Shown: positions 25,427 through 33,825 of the stretch, in pieces
Position numbering within the stretch: position 1 is the first letter of the stretch
How the letters are laid out: the number at the start of each line of letters is the position of its first letter
NCBI GenBank assembly: GCA_020638795.1
Contig: JACKHW010000001.1
Coordinates: forward strand, 372,001-436,000
From: Planctomycetota bacterium
GTDB taxonomy: Bacteria > Planctomycetota > UBA1135 > GCA-002748355
DNA length: 64,000 bases
Direction: 5' to 3'
The notes under the pieces: generated by a model
The model's database searches: none
What the model was told of the DNA's origin: nothing
The model's input: only the letters and a program-made list of their open reading frames with translations
Position numbers and translations under genes: made by a program

Positions 25427-25579
25427 AGACACTGCGGTAGCGCGTCGATCCAAAGGGCGCTCGATACGCAGGTGCATCGAACCTTCCTCGTCCTCGCTGA
25501 CGCTGGGAAAGCGCGTAGCGCTCTGGATCCTTCGGCGGAGCCGGGCTCGTGGCCGCGCGACCGTCCCGCCGGTCCTCCG
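25427..25579. other. Intergenic, RAYT B 3' flank
   Basis: The first 40 or so bases after the RAYT stop match the 3' flank of RAYT A. The rest is GC-rich with no gene recognised. Together with R4 it fills the 585-base gap to the Asp-box protein gene. Confidence 0.4.
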
Positions 25580-25939
25580 TCAGCTATGGAACAGGTCTGC
25601 ACCCCCCACGTCGAGAGCCCGATTCGGAACGCATATCTGCCGAATCAAAGGTCGAATCGCCAATCGAGAACTCAACGAAGATCGCCATTCGAATCGCGCG
25701 TCGACGCGGAGTCGACAAACGCTGTCGTCTGTTCCGCTACGCGCTCCATGTTCGCAGCACGGACCAAAGCCTGCGCAAGGCGCCTACCAAATTGGACGGC
25801 CTCTCCCACCTGCCCCGCGCCTCTCGTCGCCCTCGCGTCGGTCGGTCGCCTCTTCTGGGCGACCGGCGCGAGGGTGACGAGAGCCGGCGGCAGGTCCGCC
25901 CCCCGCGCTTCTCGGAGCTCGAGCAGAGGGAAGGGACAG
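25580..25939 (-). repeat. Long RAYT-associated repeat R4 with internal hairpin
   Basis: R4 is the reverse complement of R1 along its whole length, from TCAGCTATGGAAC at 25580 to GGGAAGGGACAGC at 25939. It includes the arms around GCGACCGGCGCGAGGGTGAC that form the imperfect hairpin. It stands downstream of RAYT B as R1 does for RAYT A. Confidence 0.75.
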
Positions 25940-26011
25940 CACGGACGCGCCGTGACTAGCGGTCAGGCAGCTTGATCAAGAAGCGGGCAGCGAGAGCCTG
26001 ACAAAGTAGTG

Positions 26012-28465
26012 TTAGTGCTCTTTGTGATCGCTTTCGATCTTCGGATCGCCGGCGTCCGCGTGCGGTGCACGGAGGGGGCGCACGTCGATCGCGTACATGC
26101 CCCTTCCGTGCGTCGCGATGACGAGCACGTCGTCGCGGGGATGAATGATGAGATCGTGCACGTAGGTGCTCGGGAGCTCGTTTCCGAGCACGTTCCAGGT
26201 GCGACTTCCGTCCGTGCTGACGTAGACGCCGAGATCCGTTCCGACGTAGAGCACATCGGCGTCTTTCGGGTCTTCGCGCACGACGTTGACCGGACCGCCG
26301 GGGATTCCGTGCGAGATGTCTTCCCAGGTCGTTCCGTCGTCCGTGGAGCGCCAGAGGTATGCGATGAAGTCGTCATTGCGCTTGCCGTTCTGCGCGACGT
26401 AGATCGTTCCAGGGGCAAAGCGTGAAGCTTCGATACAGGCCACCCATCGGTGCGGTGCGAGTCCGGTCGTGATCTCGTCCCAGGAGCGCCCGCTATCGAA
26501 ACTCCGGTGCAGACGCCCGTCGTCGGTCCCGACGTACAGCTGCCCGAAGATCTGCGGCGACTCGGCAATCGCGACGATCGTCTGGTAGGGGATGTCCCCT
26601 GACTTGGTCGCGTCGGCGTAGCTGAGATCCGGGCTGATCCGCGTCCACGAGTCTCCGCGGTCCATCGAGCGGAAGAGGTGATTCATCCCGTGATAGACGA
26701 TGCGCGGGTTGTGCGGGGAGAGGAGGAAGGGCGCCAGCCATTGGCCGCGCAACGGCGCCTCGCCTTTCCGACTCGTCGGCTTGATCGACTTGCGTGCCCC
26801 TGTTGCGAGATCGGTGCGCGCGATGCTCCCGTAGAAGCCTTCGGAGTAGAGAGTTCCCGATGTCGTGTCGACCGCGTGTCGCGATGCCTCGCCGCCGGCC
26901 GTCGCTTGCCAATCGCTCCCGCGGATGCTGCGACGATCGGCGTCGATGTGAATCGTGCCGCGCCGGCTCCCATGATCCTGGATCGATCCGTAGACGTGAA
27001 ACGGCGTCTCCATGTCGTAGCCGACGTTGTAGAACTGCACGGCCGGGAGCGTGTCCCGTGATGCGCGCCAGTGCTTGCCGCCGTCGTACGAGATCGCGAG
27101 GCCGCCATCGTTGCCATTGATCAAGTAGCTCGGATTGTCCGGATCGATCCAGAGTGCGTGATGGTCGCCGTGCATTCCCCGCAAGGGACGGAAGCTCGCG
27201 CCACTGTCGTTCGAGACGTTGAGCGCGAGTCCCATCATGTAGACCGTGTCGGCATCCACGGGGTCGGCCCGCACCTGACCGAAGACCCAGCCGTACGTCG
27301 AGCACGCGCGGCGCATGTCGTTGTCGGACTTGCTCGTCCTGCGCCAAGTCGTGCCGTCGTCGTCCGAGCGATAGATCTGGGCGCCTTCGATCGTCTTGGT
27401 CGTCTTGCGCCCGTAGGAGTCCGTCGCCGATGTTCCGTCGCCGGTCTCGACTTCCTCGTAGCAGTCGACGAAGGCGTAGAGCGTCGATGGGTGGGCGCGA
27501 CAGAGATCGATGCCGATGCGGCCACGATGCTCTGCCTTCGGTAGACCCTCGTTGATCGGTTGCCAGCTCTGGCCGGCATCCGTCGTCTTCCAAATGCCGC
27601 TGCGGTCGTAGCCCTCCTCGACTCGCGGATCGTTCCACCTGCGGCGGATGCGTTGCCACGTTGCGGCGTAGAGGACGTTCGAGTCCTCGGGGTGCATGAC
27701 GAGGTCGATCGCACCCGTGCGCTCGTTGACGAAGAGGACGCGCTGCCAGGTCTTACCACCATTCGTCGTCTTGTAGACACCACGCTCGGGATTGTCGGTC
27801 CACTCGTGTCCGGATGCCGCGACGTAGATCGTCTCGGAATCGGTCGGGTGCACGACGACGCGAGCGATCGTGTGTGTCGCACCGAGACCGCGGTATTCGA
27901 AGGTCCGGCCACGATCCTCGCTCTTGAACATGCCGCAACCCGCCATCGAACTGCGCAAGATGTTCGCCTCTCCGGTCCCGACCCAGAGGACGTCGGGATT
28001 CGACGGGTCGAGCGCCAAGTCGCCGATCGATGTGCTCGCTGCGCGCTCGAAGATCGGTTCCCAGGTGGTCCCTTCGTTCTCCGTTCGCCAAACACCTCCA
28101 CTGGCCGTCGCGGCGTAGATCGTGTAGGTCCGACCCCGCGGCGAAGGGACGGCGATGTCCGTGACGCGTCCGCTGACGTTGTCGGGACCGACGAAGTGCC
28201 AGCGCAGCTCCTTGTGGGGCGTTGCCGCTTGCATGGCTGCGTGGCGTTCGTACCAGCCGAGTCGTGTCGAAGCTTCGGTCGGCGCCGTCGGATCCGTCGG
28301 GCCGCGCCGTTTCGCGAGCTCGACCTCGGCACGCTCGAGTCGTGCCTCGAGTTCCCGGATCCGCTTCTGTCCCTCCTCGGACTGAGCCCGGAGCGGACTC
28401 GCGGCCAGCAGGGCGAGGATGACCGCGAGGCTCGTGTAGCTGCCGTGGCTGTGGAGTGAAATCAT
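26012..28465 (-). CDS. Secreted Asp-box (BNR) beta-propeller protein
   Basis: This 817-residue protein has a signal peptide (SLAVILALLAASPLRAQ), a short coiled coil rich in Glu/Arg (residues about 30-55), and then many Asp-box motifs of the SxDxGxTW type: SEDRGRTF, TTNGGKTW, TTDAGQSW, SDDDGTTW, SNDSGASF, SMDRGDSW, SFDSGRSW, STDDGTTW. These mark sialidase- or VPS10-type propeller blades, probably two stacked propellers. Sialidase catalytic residues (the Arg triad and Tyr/Glu pair) are not evident, so the old label glycosyl hydrolase is not supported. It is likely a secreted binding or structural protein, perhaps degradative. A MITE-like element lies 93 bases upstream of its start. Confidence 0.85.
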   Translation of the reverse strand: MISLHSHGSYTSLAVILALLAASPLRAQSEEGQKRIRELEARLERAEVELAKRRGPTDPTAPTEASTRLGWYERHAAMQAATPHKELRWHFVGPDNVSGRVTDIAVPSPRGRTYTIYAATASGGVWRTENEGTTWEPIFERAASTSIGDLALDPSNPDVLWVGTGEANILRSSMAGCGMFKSEDRGRTFEYRGLGATHTIARVVVHPTDSETIYVAASGHEWTDNPERGVYKTTNGGKTWQRVLFVNERTGAIDLVMHPEDSNVLYAATWQRIRRRWNDPRVEEGYDRSGIWKTTDAGQSWQPINEGLPKAEHRGRIGIDLCRAHPSTLYAFVDCYEEVETGDGTSATDSYGRKTTKTIEGAQIYRSDDDGTTWRRTSKSDNDMRRACSTYGWVFGQVRADPVDADTVYMMGLALNVSNDSGASFRPLRGMHGDHHALWIDPDNPSYLINGNDGGLAISYDGGKHWRASRDTLPAVQFYNVGYDMETPFHVYGSIQDHGSRRGTIHIDADRRSIRGSDWQATAGGEASRHAVDTTSGTLYSEGFYGSIARTDLATGARKSIKPTSRKGEAPLRGQWLAPFLLSPHNPRIVYHGMNHLFRSMDRGDSWTRISPDLSYADATKSGDIPYQTIVAIAESPQIFGQLYVGTDDGRLHRSFDSGRSWDEITTGLAPHRWVACIEASRFAPGTIYVAQNGKRNDDFIAYLWRSTDDGTTWEDISHGIPGGPVNVVREDPKDADVLYVGTDLGVYVSTDGSRTWNVLGNELPSTYVHDLIIHPRDDVLVIATHGRGMYAIDVRPLRAPHADAGDPKIESDHKEH

Positions 28466-28558
28466 CTTGCGGCGAGGAAGTGCACAGCGTGGTTGTCGGT
28501 TGCCGGTGCGCAGCGCCCCATGGCGCGCGAGGGGAAGCCTGGAGATTGGTCGCGCATT

Positions 28559-28724
28559 CTAGTGTCCTGAGTCGCAAATACGCAGACTTGACCACCGGCC
28601 CTCTGCACCGCTAGCGGCGTTGCGCTCCTTCGACAGATCGCCTGATCTGCCTGCATCCGCGCGCCTTGCCAGCGGCACAGCCGGAGGGCGCTCGAGCGTG
28701 CGAAATTGCGACTCAGGACACTAG
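28559..28724. mobile_element. MITE-like element, 166 bp with 19-bp perfect terminal inverted repeats
   Basis: CTAGTGTCCTGAGTCGCAA (28559-28577) is repeated exactly in inverted orientation at 28706-28724. The interior has no gene and can itself fold (GGCCCTC against GAGGGC; CAGATC against GATCTG). The ends begin CTAG, so a TA target as used by IS630/Tc1-type transposases is plausible. No transposase with these ends is in the window. It sits in the 379-base gap between the Asp-box gene and the serine hydrolase gene. Confidence 0.8.
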
Positions 28725-28844
28725 CTCTCGCAGCGTGAATCGGCGCGCGCACGAACGGTGCGCGCGAAGCTCGACGCCTGGTGGGATGGGAAGTCCTGAT
28801 GCGGTCGCAACACGGCTGGCCTCCCTGGATCGATGGCGACCTCC

Positions 28845-30653
28845 TCAGCCCGTGCCGATGCGCATGGCGCCGCCCTGCGAGAAGATCCAACCGAACGCGT
28901 TCGCGCTTCGATCGAAGATCATGGCTTGCGTGTAGACGCGATTGCCGATGAGCGTCGAATCGTTCGGGATCGCGAGGTTCAGAGTCGTCATGCCGCTGGC
29001 GTCCAGGATCTTCGTGAACAGGATCTGGCCCGACGTGAGCAGCATGCAATTCGGTGCGCCGAAGAAGCTCATGTCCAAGGGCAATGGCAGAGCTCCCCAA
29101 TGGGTGTCGGAGTCCCCGATCCAGAACAAAGCCGCCGTATTCGCAGTCGGGGACTGGAGTGCGATCGGGAAGGGTCTCCCCACGACGGGCATTGCGCTCG
29201 CGGAGAGGCGCGGCGCGGGCGAAGGGCATCCGAGTCCGTAGGTTTTCCAGTCGCCGACTGGCGGTTTGCCGAAGTCGTCGAGGATGTCCTTCGCGACACG
29301 GTTCAGCTGAAGAATGTCGACGTTCGCGTTGACGAGAATGCTGACTGCGAGCTTCTTCTCCGGACGGATGACGAAGACACTCTGGTAGCCAGCGCGACTT
29401 CCTCCGTGTTCGACCTCTTGGACGGGCAAGTTCGCGGGCGTGTCGACGAAGAAGCCGACGCCGTAGTAGCGCTGATAGCTGCAGTTCGTCGCGCAACCGA
29501 AGTCGTGCGATGGCGTCCAGAGATCACGAATGCCCTGTTTCGAAAGCAGGCCGCCCGTGCCATGGTAACTGTCGAGTAGCATTCGCGCGAAGTGCGCCAT
29601 GTCGACGACGGAGGCGATGACGCCACCTGCAGGATCGCGGACGTCTGCTGCACACTCGTCCAAGCGATACGATTGCTGCGAATAGCTGTCTTTTCCGTAG
29701 ATCGCGTTGCTGCTGTAGAAGTTGTCGACACACTTCGGATCCGTCGGGCTGACGAGGTTGATGTACGGCCCGAGATGCATCGAACTCGTCGTCGTCACGC
29801 CGATGGTTCCACCGATCGGCGCCTTGTTCGCGCGATCCGCGTCCAGGCTCGCCGTGGCCATCTTGGCGCGATCGAAAACGACGGCCTGTAGAATCTGGTC
29901 GAAGCTGAAACTCGTGCGACCTGCGAGATACGCTCCAGCCAAGGAGTAGTTGAACGCGGAGTACTCGTAGCCATGGCCGAGGTTTCCGTAGTTCGCACTG
30001 TCGTAGTGGGGCGAGATACGGTCGTCGCTGTCCTTCCAGAACGAACCGAGATCGCCTGGGTAGCCGAACAGGTAGATGTGCCCCGCATCGAGGCGAAAGG
30101 CTCCCTGGTGCGTGAGGAGTTGCCGGAGCGTTCGACGCCCGCCGCTCGTGAGCTGCGATGCATCGTCGTCGCTGACGAAGTCACCGAGCGACAACACGTG
30201 GTTCTCCTCGAGAATCTTGGCCAAGACCGCGGTCATCGACTTCGAAGTCGAGCCAATCCGAAACAAGCGATGGATGCCGTCCGCGTCGTGTTGAATCGAA
30301 TTCGCGCCGACGTGTCGAAACGCGTCCGCGAAGTGCACCTTGCCGTCCTTGACGATCGAGAACGCGATGCTTGTAACGTAGCTCGCCTGGCTCGCGAGGA
30401 AGCGCGCCACCCGCTCCCGCGCTTTGCACTCGGGCTCTGTGTCGTTGTCGGGATCGAGATCCATCGCCCCACACGTGCGCCAGTCGAATCCCGGCGCGTA
30501 TTCCACACGAGGAACCGTGTCGAGGTTGTCGGGAAGACCGTCTCGATCTGCGTCTTGTCCATGCACGGTGGCCAGGCCGAATGCATGAGCACAGAACAGT
30601 GCCGCCGCGTATCCAACGCGTCGGGCGACAGGGTTAATTCGAGAGTCTATCAT
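28845..30653 (-). CDS. Secreted serine hydrolase (beta-lactamase/AmpC fold) with planctomycete C-terminal domain
   Basis: This 602-residue protein has a signal region, a short calcium-loop-like segment (DADRDGLPDNLD, about residues 34-45), a penicillin-binding/AmpC-fold domain and a C-terminal domain. The nucleophile motif is STSK (S135, K138) and a late VEHGGSRAGYQ stands for the HxG/KTG motif. The expected YxN triad reads YSA (Y231-A233), so the asparagine is replaced and the activity may differ from true beta-lactamases or esterases. The last 130 residues (GALPLPLDMSFFGAPNC, IPNDSTLIGN, SANAFGWIFSQGG) match the C-terminal domain of other secreted proteins here. The substrate is unknown; ester or peptide hydrolysis outside the cell is inferred. 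Confidence 0.82.
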   Translation of the reverse strand: MIDSRINPVARRVGYAAALFCAHAFGLATVHGQDADRDGLPDNLDTVPRVEYAPGFDWRTCGAMDLDPDNDTEPECKARERVARFLASQASYVTSIAFSIVKDGKVHFADAFRHVGANSIQHDADGIHRLFRIGSTSKSMTAVLAKILEENHVLSLGDFVSDDDASQLTSGGRRTLRQLLTHQGAFRLDAGHIYLFGYPGDLGSFWKDSDDRISPHYDSANYGNLGHGYEYSAFNYSLAGAYLAGRTSFSFDQILQAVVFDRAKMATASLDADRANKAPIGGTIGVTTTSSMHLGPYINLVSPTDPKCVDNFYSSNAIYGKDSYSQQSYRLDECAADVRDPAGGVIASVVDMAHFARMLLDSYHGTGGLLSKQGIRDLWTPSHDFGCATNCSYQRYYGVGFFVDTPANLPVQEVEHGGSRAGYQSVFVIRPEKKLAVSILVNANVDILQLNRVAKDILDDFGKPPVGDWKTYGLGCPSPAPRLSASAMPVVGRPFPIALQSPTANTAALFWIGDSDTHWGALPLPLDMSFFGAPNCMLLTSGQILFTKILDASGMTTLNLAIPNDSTLIGNRVYTQAMIFDRSANAFGWIFSQGGAMRIGTG

Positions 30654-30744
30654 GCGACCTACAGTCTATGCGCTCCCATTCGATGCGCCTTCATCTTGCG
30701 CGGCGTGCACGCGGAATAGTCAGGGCCAACCGGGGCACTCGCCA

Positions 30745-31821
30745 TCACTTCCTGCCGAGCAGCTTCACCATCGCCGCGCCCATCGCCAGGCCGACGTCCA
30801 TGTAGGTCTTGGCGTTTCCGCCGTAGTGGCCATTGGCGCTGCCGCCGTGGCAGAACGGCCGCGCGTAAACGGTCGCGACGTTGCCCTTGAATGCTGCGTG
30901 CCTGCCAGTGTCGCCGTCGACTGCGAGCTGACCCGCGAGCACCAGCCCCTCGTTACCGCCGGCGCCCCTCTCGACGTGACCGAGCGTCGCGCAGACGAAC
31001 TTCGCCTCGGGAGCGTCGAAGTCCTTGCGCAGCTGCTCGATCAAACGCACGAGGTTGAGTTCGTACCGTTCGGCGTGGGCCGGGTTGCCGCAGTCCTTCG
31101 CGCCCTGCCACCAGAAGAAGCCCGCGATTTCGTAGCCCTTGGCGCCCGGGTAGTACGTGTCGAGGTTCGCCAGCACCTTTTTCGCGTTGGCGATGTCGTC
31201 GTCGTACTGCTTGCCGGCGTACCAGGCGATCGCCTCGGGTTCGGTGCCCTTGTCCCAAGCGTCCGGGCTGTCCTTGTAACCTGCGTAGACCTTGCCCTCG
31301 CGCTCGAAGCGTTTGCTGCCGGGTGGCAGCAGGTCCCAGCCGAGGCTGCGGTTGCCGATGCAGCTCTTGAGCAGAAGCACCGGTGCATCCAGCATGTTTC
31401 CGAGCTGGTGCCCGATGCCGACCTCGGGTCCGATGTGCTTGCCGCGGACGGTCAGCCACTCGTTTTGGAAGACCTTCATGCCGCCGCGCTGGACCATGAC
31501 GCGCACGTTGCGCACGTCCTTGCGTTCGGTCCAACGCCCTTCGTCGTCGACGAGGAACGGATAGAGCTTCTCGCTCCGGACCGCGTGCTCGAGGCTGCCC
31601 TCCTTGTCCGCCGGCGCGACCTTGCCGAAGCCGAGCATGTTGGACTGCCCGAGTAGCACGAACACCTGGACCTTCTCACGCATGTCGGCGGCCTTGCCAT
31701 CGGGCTGCGGCAGGTCGTGGCGACCGGGCGGCGCCGCCTGGTCCTGGCAGCGGAGGAAGGCGTGCGGCGTGGCGACGACCGCCAGGAGTGCGATCAAGAC
31801 AGGGGACACGGTCGTGGGCAT
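30745..31821 (-). CDS. Secreted SASA-family carbohydrate esterase (sialate O-acetylesterase-like)
   Basis: Starting at ATG 31821 gives 358 residues with a signal peptide (SPVLIALLAVVATPHAF). The SGNH-type nucleophile block is VFVLLGQSNMLGFG (Ser60), diagnostic of the SASA/CE6 family. A Trp-rich oxyanion region, FFWWQGAKDCGNPAHAERY, and a late HYGGNAKTYMDVG with a probable catalytic His complete the fold. Family members remove acetyl groups from sialic acids or from xylan and other plant or algal glycans. A longer upstream frame exists but has no signal character. It lies 91 bases upstream of the serine hydrolase on the same strand, so these secreted esterases may be co-expressed. Confidence 0.82.
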   Translation of the reverse strand: MPTTVSPVLIALLAVVATPHAFLRCQDQAAPPGRHDLPQPDGKAADMREKVQVFVLLGQSNMLGFGKVAPADKEGSLEHAVRSEKLYPFLVDDEGRWTERKDVRNVRVMVQRGGMKVFQNEWLTVRGKHIGPEVGIGHQLGNMLDAPVLLLKSCIGNRSLGWDLLPPGSKRFEREGKVYAGYKDSPDAWDKGTEPEAIAWYAGKQYDDDIANAKKVLANLDTYYPGAKGYEIAGFFWWQGAKDCGNPAHAERYELNLVRLIEQLRKDFDAPEAKFVCATLGHVERGAGGNEGLVLAGQLAVDGDTGRHAAFKGNVATVYARPFCHGGSANGHYGGNAKTYMDVGLAMGAAMVKLLGRK

Positions 31822-31989
31822 TGTGGTTCGTCTCCGGGACGTTGACGGAGGACACCTTAGCAGCGCGTCGAAGACCTCGAGCGTGTGCCGCGCACGCGCC
31901 TTCACCCGCACGTGTATGGTCGATTCCGGAACCGGCCAGCTGGCGGCTCGAGCGAGCCCAGCGCAACCTTCAACAGAACCCGACCACGG

Positions 31990-32577
31990 ATGGGATTTCG
32001 GATTCGACACGGACGTCGCGGCACGCGCGAGCATGCTGCTTGCGACTCGAACTCCGCACGTATCGAAGGGCTCGGCCCTTCGATCGACTCGGATTGTCGT
32101 GTGCTCGTCGTCGGCTCGATGCCGTCCCGTCGATCGCTCTCCCTGCAGGAATACTACGGGCACCCGCAGAATCGTTTTTGGTCCTTCGTCGAGGTGCTCT
32201 TCGGCATCGCACGAACGTTGCCGCACGACGAGCGGCTCGCGCAACTGCGGAGCAGGTGTGTCGCGTTGTGGGACGTTGCCCGATCGTGCGAGCGTGCGAC
32301 CAGTGCGGACAGTGAGATCCGTGCCGTCGAGCCCAACGACTTCGTCGCGCTCTTGCGACAGCACGAGAACATCGAGCGTGTCTTCTGCAACGGGTCCAAG
32401 GCGTTCGATCTGTGGCGGCGACTCGTCGTGCCGCAGCTGTTGAGCGAACTCGGTCGCGACCTTCCTCGAGTCCGATTGCCCTCGACGAGTCCTGCGAATG
32501 CGAGCCAGTCCGTCGAGGAAAAGCTCGAGGCCTGGCGTGCCGTTGCCGGAGTCGTCTCGAAGCTACGCTCGGGATGA
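31990..32577 (+). CDS. DNA-deoxyinosine glycosylase (UDG superfamily)
   Basis: The enzyme excises hypoxanthine from DNA after adenine deamination, starting base excision repair. The signature VLVVGSMPSRRSLSLQEYYG followed by HPQNRFW (residues 38-64) is the catalytic and base-pocket motif of this UDG-like family. A later VFCNGSKAFDLW and RLPSTSPANAS supply the C-terminal active-site loop, where Ser/Asn after the LPSTSP motif contact DNA. ATG 31990 gives 195 residues, close to family length; further upstream in-frame starts add unconserved sequence. It is divergent from the esterase and converges on the RlmD-like gene with seven bases between stops. Confidence 0.85.
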   Translation: MGFRIRHGRRGTREHAACDSNSARIEGLGPSIDSDCRVLVVGSMPSRRSLSLQEYYGHPQNRFWSFVEVLFGIARTLPHDERLAQLRSRCVALWDVARSCERATSADSEIRAVEPNDFVALLRQHENIERVFCNGSKAFDLWRRLVVPQLLSELGRDLPRVRLPSTSPANASQSVEEKLEAWRAVAGVVSKLRSG

Positions 32578-32584
32578 GCTGCCC

Positions 32585-33805
32585 CTAATCGTCCCACTCG
32601 AGCAAGGCGATGGCCTCGACGTGGTGGGTCTGCGGGAAGAGGTCGAAGACGTCGACGCTCGCGACGCGGTAGCCTCCTTTGCGCAGCGCAACGAGATCAC
32701 GTCCGAGGGCGGACACTTCACACGACACATAGACGATGCGCGGTGCAGCGAGTGTGACCAGAGCCTCGAGGATATCGGCAGCGCCTGCGCGCGGCGGGTC
32801 CAGCACGATGGCGTCGGGTCGTTTCGCGCCACCACTCGTGGTTCGGCCGACGAAACCGGACAACCAAGTCCGGACCTCGTAGCAGCGGAGCTCGACTCCG
32901 GGCAGCGCACGCAATACGCGCGCGTGCTCGGCGAGGCGGTGCGCATTCTCCGAGGCCTCGATGCCGACGACGCGATCGAAGTGCGCAGCTAGGCGCAGCG
33001 TGAAGAGGCCGACGCCGCTGTAGAGATCGAGGGCGAGTGCACCGCTTCCCGCGAGTTCGACGATGCGGTCGACGAACGCGGGGACGAGTTGGCGATTCTG
33101 TTGGAAGAAGGCGCCGCCGCTCGCGAAGTAGCGTGCACCCGCGACCGTGACCGCGACCTCGTTCATCACGAATCCCGGCAGCGCGGGAAGCGCACTGCAG
33201 GCATCGTCACCGGCGACCACCTCGAACTCGCGCGGCGGCGCAGCGACCTGCGAGTCCTGGAGGCGACGGCGGTAGTCGAGAATGGCCGCCTCGAGGTCTG
33301 CGGTGAGGACGGGACAGCGATCGAACGCGACGATTTCGTGCGAGTTTCGCGCCCTGAAGCCGATGCGACGTCCCTCGCTGAAGAAGCGCGCTCGCATGCG
33401 GTATCGGTAGGGTTCCGATGTGTGCACCGCGATGTCGGCCTCGGGGAACGAGAGCGCATGCGCGACGATGGCGGCCTTGGCGGCGAGTTGCGCTTCGGCA
33501 TCCAGGTACTGCAGTTGACAGCCTCCGCAAACCCCAAAGTGTTCGCAGCGTGGCTCGACGCGGGCCGGCGAAGCCTCGAGCACGTCCACGACCTCCGCGA
33601 TGTCGTAACCGCGACGACGGGCCACGAAGCGCGCTTCGACCAACTCGCCGGGCGCCGCGCCGCGCACGAAGATCGTCTTGTCGCCGAGCCTCGCGATACC
33701 GAGGCCCTCGAAGGACAGCTCGGGACCGCAGCGAACCGTGAAGCTCGTGGCTTGCGCGAAGCGTGTGTTCTCGGCGTCCGGCGACAAGCGATGCATCGTA
33801 GCCAC
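32585..33805 (-). CDS. RlmD/TrmA-family RNA (uracil-5-)-methyltransferase
   Basis: The protein methylates C5 of a uridine in rRNA or tRNA with SAM. The order is an N-terminal TRAM domain (residues 20-75), a [4Fe-4S] cluster set CEHFGVCGGC (C87, C93, C96) with C164 in DRCPVL, then the SAM domain LDLYSGVGLFTLRLA, and VLDPPRAG. The catalytic nucleophile is Cys362 in YVSCEVSALGRDL and the general base Glu398 in HHVEAIALL. The four-cysteine cluster favours RlmD/RlmCD-type 23S rRNA enzymes over TrmA, but the exact site cannot be read from sequence. At 406 residues the length is normal. It is the last of three same-strand genes, 20 bases after the HEAT-repeat protein gene. Confidence 0.9.
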   Translation of the reverse strand: MATMHRLSPDAENTRFAQATSFTVRCGPELSFEGLGIARLGDKTIFVRGAAPGELVEARFVARRRGYDIAEVVDVLEASPARVEPRCEHFGVCGGCQLQYLDAEAQLAAKAAIVAHALSFPEADIAVHTSEPYRYRMRARFFSEGRRIGFRARNSHEIVAFDRCPVLTADLEAAILDYRRRLQDSQVAAPPREFEVVAGDDACSALPALPGFVMNEVAVTVAGARYFASGGAFFQQNRQLVPAFVDRIVELAGSGALALDLYSGVGLFTLRLAAHFDRVVGIEASENAHRLAEHARVLRALPGVELRCYEVRTWLSGFVGRTTSGGAKRPDAIVLDPPRAGAADILEALVTLAAPRIVYVSCEVSALGRDLVALRKGGYRVASVDVFDLFPQTHHVEAIALLEWDD

Positions 33806-33825
33806 GCGCAGGTGCGACGCAGAAC

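Larger units (their letters stand above)
24445..25939 (+). mobile_element. RAYT unit B
   Basis: The order is a long hairpin (24445-24523), short repeat R3 (24531-24590), the box ACATCTGCCGATTCAAAC (24671-24688), RAYT B (24737-25426), the box again (25631-25650) and long repeat R4 inverted (25580-25939). This matches unit A in order and relative orientation. It occupies the gap between the aminotransferase and the Asp-box protein gene, and neither is visibly interrupted. Confidence 0.65.

Noticed and set aside
26012..28465. Sialidase annotation for the Asp-box protein
   Set aside because: Asp boxes are present, but I cannot find the sialidase catalytic Arg triad or Tyr/Glu pair.
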